DNA of 64,000 nucleotides from JAPOXR01 sp965221935 (GTDB lineage Bacteria; Pseudomonadota; Alphaproteobacteria; Rhodobacterales; Rhodobacteraceae), in assembly GCA_965221935.1 (NCBI GenBank), contig CBDCSZ010000009.1, forward strand, positions 17,214 to 81,213, in the 5' to 3' direction. The position numbers were made by a program, and so were the translations under genes. A model generated the notes under the pieces. The model was not told the DNA's origin, searched no databases, and was given only the letters and a program-made list of their open reading frames with translations. The number at the start of each line of letters is the position of its first letter. Positions within the stretch are counted from its first letter, which is position 1. Shown piece after piece: positions 57,099 through 64,000 of this stretch.

Positions 57099-57922
57099 TC
57101 AGCCCGCCAGGGCCGCCGCCATGCGCTTCGCATTCAGCGCCAGGCATACGAGGTTCCACTCGCCCCTCACCTTCTCCAGGCCCCGGACGCCGAAGCGACG
57201 GAAGCCTATCACCTCCTTGATCCAGCCGTGCGGAGCCTCCGCCATCCACTTCCGCCGGGCATAACGCTCCCGGCCCTCGGGACTCGCCATCCGTCCGGCC
57301 ATCCGCCGCGTCGCCGGGCGGTGCTCCCTGTCGATTTCGGCAAGCTTCCGCCCCTCGCGTCCCATCGCCGCATGGGCCGCGACACCGCGCTCCTCCAGCT
57401 CGGCCAACTCCTTTTCGCTGCAGAGACCGGCGTCGGCCAGAACTTCGTCCGGCAACCCGCCTGTGTCCGCCTCGACCCGGTTCAGCATCGCCCCAAGGCG
57501 GCCCTCGACGTTTGCCCTCAAGATCCGGCTCTCCGGGTTCGTGAAGTTTTCCTGCGCCGTCGCATCGGGCACCCCGTGCCGACGCCTGTAGGGACAGCCC
57601 CTGGGGTTTCCTGTCCTCTCCCGGCTTCCGGGCCCTTCGCATCGTCCGCCGCACGCTGTCGCGCCTCCAACCGGCTCTCGCGCCGCGCAATCTCCTCCGG
57701 AACCCTGCCGTCCCTGGAATCCGCACCGTGCGCCGCATCCTACTCAGCATCGACTTCGCCAGCCCTTTCAACAAGTGGCGCAATCTCCGCCTCGAGCCGC
57801 CGTTCCTCCGTCAGAATACGCCCGTGGCTCATCGCCTTGCGCTTGCTCGCATTGGCCCGCACCTTCGTGCCGTCCACGGTCACCGTGCCAAGGCGCACAA
57901 TCCCCGCCTCACGGGCTAGGCC

Positions 57923-60357
57923 TACCGAGTATACATAACTCTGCATAGCAACGTTCTATCCCTTGGCTCTCAGTGCATGCTTCTGGCCGTCCCGGAACCC
58001 GACTTCACGACCGATTTCATGGCCCAGCGCGGCACTCGTCAGCCGCGTCTGCCCGTGCCACATGATCTGGTTTCCGGGCTCCGGATCGTGCTTTCGGTCG
58101 CGGTAGCCGCCCAGATGCGCGACCAGGCGCACGGCGTCGCCGAGCCGCTCCGGCGCTTCCAGGCCGTGCCTGTTCGCGCAGTCGCGCAGGAAGCCGAGTT
58201 CCTGGTCGGCGAACATCAGCTGCGGCGCGCAGTCGGGAACCTGGCGGCCGAGCAGTGTCATCACCATGATGCGCCAGGCGATCACCGCGTTGATCGCGAT
58301 CGCCCGCTGCAGCCTGTCGGCGGTGCGGAACAGCAGGAACTCGACGCGGCAGCCGGACTTCAGGACGCGGAAGAAATCCTCGACGCGCCATCTTTGAAGG
58401 TAGAAGCCGACGGTTTCCGCAGCCTCCTCTGCGCTCTTGACCCTGAGCGTGGTCAGCAGGAACCACTGCACGGGGTCCTCGCCCTCGGGCGGCGCGATTT
58501 CCCTGACGTGAACCCCGTGCAAGGAAACCGGCTCCGCGCCGGGGACGGCGTCCGTCGCCGGCAGCGTGACGCGGCGGAACCGCAGCTCGCAGCTCGCCAG
58601 CCGCTTCTGCCGCGCGGGGCGGGCCTTCTTCCGGCTGGATTTCGGACGCGCCGTCAGCCCCTCGATCTCGATGTCGATCATGCCGCCGGCGGCGCCGCCG
58701 GCCATCGCCGCGAACAGCTTCGCCTGTCCCCTGCCGAGAACCCTGTCATGCTTGGCGCGCACCAGAAGCCCGACGCGCGGACGGCGGCGCTGCGCGTCGA
58801 ACAGCGCGAACATGTCCGCCTCCCGGCCGCACACGGAGATCACCCGCGTCTTTCCGCCGATCTCGCGCGCGGCGGCGGCGATGTCGTCGAACCCTTCGAG
58901 CCACCGCGCCGTCTTGCGGCGCCTCTCCTCCTCTTCCGAGAGCGCCTTCGCCGGATCGAAACCCGTCTCGAGCACGCCCAGCGGCAGGCCCGTCCCCGTC
59001 ACCGCCAGCGTCGCGTGCATGTGCAGCCCCAGGCTCGTCGCCGCCGTCTGGTTCTTTCCGATCAGCTGCAGCCCGTCACAGCCGGGACGGCGGGAGAAGT
59101 TCAGGTCCGTGCCGTCCTGGATCGCCAGGACCGTCCGCTGGCCGCGCATCCGCTGGATGCTGCGCCCGCGGTGCGGCGCGAGGATGTTCGGCACCGTGAC
59201 CTCCGACTCGGCGGGCGCCTCGATCAGGCGGTAGAAGCCGGCGATCTCGTTGCCGCCGCTGTCGCTGGAGGCGTTGATCTTCTGCCCGGGATACGCCGCC
59301 AGAAGGCCGGCGCTCTTCGCCAGGCGCGCAGAAAGTCGCTTGTCGCCCAAGGGCGCCCCTCCGAACTCGTTCTCCGCCCAGTCCTGCGCGTTCAGCCCCT
59401 CGCCCGGCTCCAGCGAGGGCGCGTGGTCGACGTGCGGGACGCCGAGCTTCCTGCGCCAGGAGCGTTCCAGCTCGCGCACAAAGACCGTCTTCACGGTCTT
59501 CGCCCGCCGGTGGTCCCGGTCCTGCCGGCCCCGGCCTTCCGTCTTTCCGACGCGCAGAAAGTTCGCTGCCCTGAGGCAGGTGCCGTCATACCCCTCGTCG
59601 GCGAAACTCTCAACGAGATACGGACGGAAGCCGCAGCGCTCCGCGAAGTCGCCCGGCAGGCGGCGCAGGATGTGGCCGAGGACATGGCTGGCCAGGTGCG
59701 GGCAGCGCGCGGACGGCCGGATCAGGAAGCGGCTCAGGCAGACGACGCGCTCGAGATGCGACCGTCGCCCCTCGTCGTCCCACCCGATCCAGCGGTCCCG
59801 CGCCGCCACCCGCAGCGCCGCGGCGGAAAACCCCGCCGCCCCCAGCCAGCCGTGCGCCGAGCCGACGAGGTAGCGGACCTGGCGGCCCGCGAAGACCGTC
59901 ATCCCGTGCGGATGCTCGCGCGCGACCAGCGTGTTCCACAGGACACGGTCCGCAGCGCGCGTGACGGCGACGATCCCGAGGCCCCCTATCCGCGCGGGAT
60001 GCGGCGGCACATCCTCGGGCTCGGGGACGCCGGCCTCAAGGAGACGCGGCCCCGCCGCCGGCGCCGGCGCCTTCGGCGGAGGAAGGGCGATGCCGGAATC
60101 CCTCTCGGCCAAGGCGCCGAGCGCTTTCATGCACCCGGCAAGCTGAGGCCGGCCGCGCGCGTCGAGAAACGAGAACTCCTCGCAGATGCGGCGGCCCAGG
60201 GCGGATCGGCTGTCGAACCGTTCCTGCGACAGGATCGACGCCACCCGCGCGACCGCCGCCTCGTCCCGCAATGTGCGGCTGATCTGTGACTGTGCCATGC
60301 GGCCGGACTATCATGGGGGCAGCCCATTGTCCAGCCCCTTTTTTATGGACATGGTAG
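57923..60357 (-). mobile_element. DruA-Tn5-like element F
   Basis: Nine-bp target duplication ggctaggcc at 57914-57922 and 60358-60366 inside the IS1182 gene. Terminal sequences taccgagtatacataac and ctaccatgtccataa are weak inverted repeats. A single gene fills the element. Nine bp fits the IS50/IS4 group. Confidence 0.88.
57956..60298 (-). CDS. DruA (DUF4338)-like domain fused to Tn5-type transposase
   Basis: 780 residues, intact. Residues about 1-290: N-terminal helices, then a DruA-like domain (VRYLVGSAHGWLGAAGFSAA, RDRWIGWDDEGRR, LSRFLIRPSARCPHLASHVL, LVESFADEGYDGTCLRAANF). Residues about 335-760: an IS50/Tn5-type transposase with the N-terminal cap NEFGGAPLGDKRLSARLAKS, NEIAGFYRLIEA, catalytic VLAIQDGTDLNF and VISVCGREADMFALFD, and the Y-R-E-K box YLQRWRVEDFFRVLKSGCRV (Y-2-R-3-E-6-K). 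It shares the DruA region with A3 but not the transposase subgroup, so the fusion arose or was exchanged at least twice. ATG 60298 is 60 bp inside the element. Confidence 0.88.
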   Translation of the reverse strand: MAQSQISRTLRDEAAVARVASILSQERFDSRSALGRRICEEFSFLDARGRPQLAGCMKALGALAERDSGIALPPPKAPAPAAGPRLLEAGVPEPEDVPPHPARIGGLGIVAVTRAADRVLWNTLVAREHPHGMTVFAGRQVRYLVGSAHGWLGAAGFSAAALRVAARDRWIGWDDEGRRSHLERVVCLSRFLIRPSARCPHLASHVLGHILRRLPGDFAERCGFRPYLVESFADEGYDGTCLRAANFLRVGKTEGRGRQDRDHRRAKTVKTVFVRELERSWRRKLGVPHVDHAPSLEPGEGLNAQDWAENEFGGAPLGDKRLSARLAKSAGLLAAYPGQKINASSDSGGNEIAGFYRLIEAPAESEVTVPNILAPHRGRSIQRMRGQRTVLAIQDGTDLNFSRRPGCDGLQLIGKNQTAATSLGLHMHATLAVTGTGLPLGVLETGFDPAKALSEEEERRRKTARWLEGFDDIAAAAREIGGKTRVISVCGREADMFALFDAQRRRPRVGLLVRAKHDRVLGRGQAKLFAAMAGGAAGGMIDIEIEGLTARPKSSRKKARPARQKRLASCELRFRRVTLPATDAVPGAEPVSLHGVHVREIAPPEGEDPVQWFLLTTLRVKSAEEAAETVGFYLQRWRVEDFFRVLKSGCRVEFLLFRTADRLQRAIAINAVIAWRIMVMTLLGRQVPDCAPQLMFADQELGFLRDCANRHGLEAPERLGDAVRLVAHLGGYRDRKHDPEPGNQIMWHGQTRLTSAALGHEIGREVGFRDGQKHALRAKG

Positions 60358-60830
60358 GGCTAGGCCGACAACCTCAAGAAACAGGTGACGGAAGTCGCCG
60401 AGATGACGCCGGCGGAACTCGCAGATCGTCCGGAGGCGGGGGAACGAACCGCCGCAGAGCATGCGGAAGGCGACATCCTCGTGCAGCTTGCGCGCTATCC
60501 GACGCGACGAGAACACCCCGGTCGCATAGGTGTTGTTCAACACTGTGTGACCATCATCCTCGGCTAATACGGGCGGCTGCGGCCGCCGTCGCCGGAGTAG
60601 GGAAGGTAAAACGGGGACAGGTCCATCTCCCGCACCATGTCCCTGATTAGATACGCCTGGTGGCCCCCTGGCAGCCAGTCGCGCGCAGCAGCATGAACTC
60701 GTCGTCGCGGCACTCTCGGAAGCTTGCCGGCCTCGGTTCCGTCCTCTTGAAGCGGTGCGCAGACGACACCACAACCCGGACCACGCGGGAATCCCACCGC
60801 CATGGCGGCACAGAAAAAATCCATCAATGC

Positions 60831-61174
60831 AGGGAAGTTCCTGAGGCGCAGGTTCCTAGATTCTCATCGGCTGATCCATTCCATCTTGGTGCACGACCAA
60901 AACCGCAGGTCTGTTCCGGATGAGTGGAAAACCGCGCGTCCATTGTTTCTCAGCCTGGGAAGAAAATCAGCGGCCTGAGCCAAAAATCTGGTATCCGCGC
61001 GATTTTTTTTCGTAGTGCGGTTCTATGCACAAGTCATCCGATTCGGCTTCATTGACCGCCAGACGAGGTCAGTCTAATGATCAGACGTCGCCGCCAGCCC
61101 GGCTAATCTCAACAAAGGTCAGGGTTCCCCACAGGGGGCAGGGTCCACGATTTAACAGTCGACAGGTGAATGCA
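60831..61174. other. Region upstream of the HdeD-like gene, no gene seen
   Basis: About 340 bp of mixed composition with no credible coding sequence. The frame of the next gene is open back to 61025, but conserved sequence begins at 61175. A promoter is likely here but none is clear. Confidence 0.4.
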
Positions 61175-61811
61175 ATGTCAGCTGCAAAAACCAACAAAAC
61201 TGAACAAATGGCAGATGAAGCGTTAGCCTTGCTCTGGTGGATGCCAATGACTCGGGGCGTATTGCTGGTTCTGTTTGCCATTCTCATGTTTATCCAACCA
61301 GCGGCAACCCTCCTGAGTTTGCTCTGGTTCATGGGTATATACTGGATTGTGGATGGAGTGTTTAACCTGATTGAAGGCGTACGCGGTCACGCCGAAAAAA
61401 TCTCGTATCCGGCTATTTGCCGTTGGGATTGTCAGCATTATTGGTGGGGTTTTTATTCTTGGAAATCCGCTGGTTTCCGGGCTGGTCAGTGGCACATTTC
61501 TGGCCTACCTCATTGGTATCACAATTATCATCAGCGGGATCATGACAATCTTTGCCGGGCGTGACAAAGACAAGGCAAGGCAGTGGAGGTTGTCGGGGGT
61601 GATCATGGGCATCCTTTATGTTCTCTTTGGTCTCTTAGTCATCACCCACCCGGTGACAACTATGGCCACGCTGGTCTGGGTCTTTTCAATCTGGGCGATT
61701 GTAGCTGGTATAATTGCCATTATCACGGCTCTTCAACTTCGTGGTTTAACCAAATCGAAATACATGTGCCAAACAGATCTGGCCCGACTTCGACTGGACA
61801 CCTCGGCTTAA
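61175..61811 (+). pseudogene. HdeD/DUF308-family membrane protein, one-base frameshift
   Basis: From ATG 61175 the protein begins with a hydrophilic start and helices WMPMTRGVLLVLFAILMFIQ and LLWFMGIYWIVDGVFNLIEG, the DUF308 pattern. At about 61400 an A6 run (gccgaaaaaatctcg) shifts the frame; with A5 it reads HAEKSRIRLFAVGIVSIIGG and continues through four more helices to the stop at 61811. Total about 210 residues and six helices, normal for HdeD. Lower GC than the IS around it suggests host DNA. The defect could be a sequencing error in the homopolymer. Confidence 0.78.
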
Positions 61812-62556
61812 ACGCCGGACCAGGGAAAATGGAAATAACGTGTCGTCACATTCTTCGTTGCGCTCGTTCTTGCGAGTGGAACCCATCTTGCTGCAATTTG
61901 CCAACCTTTGCGTCTTTTTGATCACCGAGTGTTTCTTTAATCGTAGCAGCGGACAGCAAGAAGAACTCACTTGCGACAGGTCCAGAGGATAGTACGCCGC
62001 AGGGTCGTCTGTGTTCCCGAGTCAAAAATTATAGCAATCGGCAGAGCGTTTCGGAGTTTCGGATTGCCTCCAGTCCCATAATTCGTTGCTCCACGCCTAT
62101 GTCCTTTGTCCTATGTCGAATTTCGGTTTTGTTCTTTTCAATTCACCGCCTTTCACGGGCTGCGGATACGCCGAGGCCTTGATCTTGATTGTCCCGCCGT
62201 CCTCGAGAACAATGTCCACATACTCCCGGTCCAGTGCCGGTTTGTTGTCACAACCGGGCACGTATCGGACATAAATATTCCGCCAAAAAGGCGCGTGTCG
62301 AGGTATTCTTCCGGGCGCACGCCGGCACTTGCCGCCTCAGCCGCGGCAACCACGACAGCCGGCGAATCAGGCGGCAGGAAGCCCTGTGATGTCGGACAGC
62401 CGGTCAGCCTCCCGGAGTTGAGAGATGCCGTGGTCCGCGCGCGAATGGGCCGGCGAACTTATGCCGTCCATGGGTTTCAGAATCCAATCTTCGCGATGTG
62501 CGTTCCACCCGCAAGGAGCCGGCTCTCATGGCAATGGCAAGTGTTTGAACTCATTG
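61812..62556. other. Decayed region with minus-strand gene traces
   Basis: No intact gene. On the minus strand, 62112-62360 shows coding-like traces in two frames (VRYVPGCDNKPALDREYVDI, VLEDGGTIKIKASAYPQPVK, ending at 62112; and AAAEAASAGVRPEEYLDTR). They may be a lost small gene of unknown family. The rest shows nothing recognisable. Confidence 0.35.
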
Positions 62557-62572
62557 ATTAATCCGAACTTCA

Positions 62573-62983
62573 GTGCGCCGTGGTAAGGCGCTTCTCTCTG
62601 GCGGGTGCGAAACCCGCCCAACAACTGTCGCTCCGGTTGGCAGCAGCCAGGGCGGTTCATGGAGGCAACGAAATGGACTGAAGCACTCTGGCAGAAGGGC
62701 CGCCTTGGGCGGTTCAGCGACCATGCAGGCCGGAACGCGAGTGAACGCTGAGCAGGCCTCGAAACGGTTGATGCGGAAGCCGACCCTCCTGAAGTCAGGG
62801 GAAGGCCGACGGCAGGTCAAGAAGCGAGCGACGCGGGCATCGGCCTGTTTCCGCCGGGGCAGTGGCGCTGGCATGCATGGAAGATGAGGGAAGAGGCAAC
62901 ACGGGAAGCCCTGTCGGCGGCGCGCACGCGCAGACCGGAACCCCGCGAGGGGCAGGCCGGGCCGGCAGGGTGGCGGATGGGCC
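62573..62983 (+). mobile_element. Group II intron D4, 5' part only
   Basis: Starts gtgcgccgtggtaaggcg after aacttca, the first 10 bp of a B inverted repeat, exactly where D1 sits in B3. The ribozyme 5' region is conserved (tggactgaagcactctgg). The sequence breaks off at ggcctgcat, a short stretch shared by the intron and the B gene, and continues as B. The IEP gene and domains V and VI are deleted. Confidence 0.82.
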
Positions 62984-63967
62984 TGCATCAGGGAGGATCT
63001 GATTCCTCTCGGCCTTGACTGGATATCGGCGCTCAGGAGCGCGGACATCCGCAAGCTCGCGAAGGCGGGGGAGGACGCGCCGGCGGCGCTGGATCCGGGC
63101 AGGCTGAAAGCGGACCAGGTGGCTGAGACCGTGTCCCCGGACTTCCCCGGCGAGCGGCTGCTGGTCTGCCTCAATCCCCGTCTGCGGGAGGAAAGGGCCC
63201 GGAAGCGGGAGGATCTGCTCAGGGCGACGGAACAGACGCTGGCTGAGATCGCCGCGGCGGCGGCCCGCCGCCGGCCGGGCGTGAGAAACCGCGAGCTGAC
63301 GGCGAAGGCCCTGGGGCGCAGGGGCAACAGAAAAAAGGTCGAAAAACACTTCAGCATCGGGATCCGCGATGACGGAATGGACTGGAGCCGCGACGCGGCG
63401 AAAATCGCGGCGGAGGCGGCCCTCGACGGAATCTATGTGGTGCGCGCCAGCCTCGGAAAGGAGGCGGTCGGAAGCGAGGCGGCGGTGGCGGCCTATAAGA
63501 GCCTGGCCCTCGTGGAGCGCGCCTTCCGGACCATGAAGACGTCAGGGCTGAAGGTCCGCCCGTTTCACGTCTATAACGAAAAGCGGGTGAGGGCGCATGT
63601 GTTCCTCTGCATGCTCGCCTGGCACGGCGAGCGGAAGATGCGCGGGCAGCTCGCCCCCATGCTGTTCGAGGACGATGACCGCGAAGCCGCGCGCGCCGGG
63701 CGGTCCACCCCGGTTGAAAAGGCCGAGGTCTCCGAAAGCGCCAAGGCCAAAGCGGCCGCGAAACAGACCCCTGACGGCCTGCCGGTCCACAGTTTCCGGA
63801 CGCTGCTCGCCGATCTCGGAACGCTGACGCTGAACGACGTGTCGCTGCCCGGCCGCCCCGGAAGCGCGTTCCGGATGACCTCGCGGCCGACCGCGCTCCA
63901 GAAGAGAGCCTTCGGGCTGCTGGAAATCGAGCCGCCCGGGATTGTTGCCAGTGCCGTGACAGGCTGA
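62984..63967 (+). pseudogene. IS1634-family transposase B4, N-terminus missing
   Basis: The open frame begins at the junction with IREDLIPLGLDWISALRSAD and runs to the normal end. The C-terminal catalytic region is complete (AAYKSLALVERAFRTMKTSG). It is more diverged from B1-B3 than they are from each other (AKAGEDAPAALDPGRLKADQ; RRRPGVRNRELTAKALGRRG). It lacks the first catalytic Asp block and cannot be active. Confidence 0.85.
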
Positions 63968-64000
63968 AACAGCCTTCCGGCCCGGCCGGCCCTCCAGAAA

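Larger units (their letters stand above)
57099..60827 (-). pseudogene. IS1182-family transposase G, frameshifted and split by F
   Basis: The N-terminal part right of F includes QAYLIRDMVREMDLSPFYLP and, in another frame, YATGVFSSRRIARKLHEDVA, FRMLCGGSFPRLRTICEFRR, RHLGDFRHLFLEVVGLA. Left of F it continues AGIVRLGTVTVDGTKVRANA, SKRKAMSHGRILTEERRLE, and after more frameshifts the C-terminal GWIKEVIGFRRFGVRGLEKV to a stop at 57099. This is the IS1182 pattern with the first Asp in TVDGTKV. Rejoining across F restores VVGLAREAG. Several frameshifts make it non-functional. Confidence 0.85.
62563..64000 (+). mobile_element. IS1634-type element B4, 5' part replaced by intron D4, right end outside window
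   Basis: Left inverted repeat ccgaacttca at 62563-62572, then intron D4, then the middle and end of the B transposase. The B leader and first half of the gene are missing. The right terminal repeat would lie just past 64000. Confidence 0.75.

Overview
The window is a dense, multiply nested graveyard of mobile DNA in a GC-rich genome. By my count about three quarters of it is insertion sequences (IS), group II introns, serine-recombinase elements and miniature inverted-repeat elements. The few ordinary genes are a peptide/nickel-type ABC transporter operon, a second solute-binding protein, an XRE-type regulator, a Uma2-family nuclease and a broken HdeD-like membrane protein. They look proteobacterial, probably alphaproteobacterial, but no rRNA or other marker settles this. 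So many recent, near-identical IS copies beside decayed ones suggest a genome under relaxed selection, such as a host-associated lineage early in reduction. That is inference.

Layout. 1-12.6 kb is IS on IS: two divergent IS110 pieces, three IS4-type elements whose transposase carries an N-terminal DruA (DUF4338) domain (one split by a DDE element, one by an IS1111-type element), an IS1634-type element and an IS5 remnant. 12.8-19.6 kb is the ABC operon on the minus strand: solute-binding protein, endonuclease/exonuclease/phosphatase (EEP) protein, two permeases and a fused double ATPase. 19.7-24.6 kb holds a DDE element, an ISKra4 fragment, two miniature elements and a DNA adenine methylase overlapping a truncated IS66 transposase. 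24.6-28.2 kb is a second copy of the EEP and binding-protein part of the operon, broken by an ISAzo13 element. 28.2-38.7 kb has IS1634 copies, the one intact DruA-IS4 element, and two head-to-tail group II introns inside an IS1634 terminal repeat, the second carrying an IS1111-type element. 39.6-40.8 kb is a short two-gene host island. 40.8-45.1 kb is a third group II intron interrupted by a serine-recombinase element with 26-bp terminal inverted repeats. 45.1-49.3 kb has DDE elements, two of them in tandem at one target. 49.4-51.1 kb is a second solute-binding protein gene. 51.7-56.7 kb is a DDE element split by a DUF5372/HTH/serine-recombinase element. 57.1-60.8 kb is an IS1182 pseudogene split by a Tn5-like transposase that also carries a DruA-type domain. 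61-64 kb holds an HdeD pseudogene and an IS1634 copy with another group II intron in its terminal repeat.

How it fits together. The families feed on one another. Group II introns enter the IS1634 terminal repeats, IS1111-type elements enter introns and IS4 elements at a shared CG/CTT site, and serine-recombinase elements enter introns and transposase genes. The most notable points are the recurrent fusion of a DruA-like domain to two different IS4-superfamily transposases, the IS-end specificity of the introns, and the inverted-repeat-bounded serine-recombinase element. For brevity I use these labels: A (DruA-IS4), B (IS1634-type), C (DDE element with leader starting cagtaattctaatttt), D (group II intron), E (IS1111-type IS110), F (DruA-Tn5-like), G (IS1182), H and I (serine-recombinase elements), M (miniature elements).
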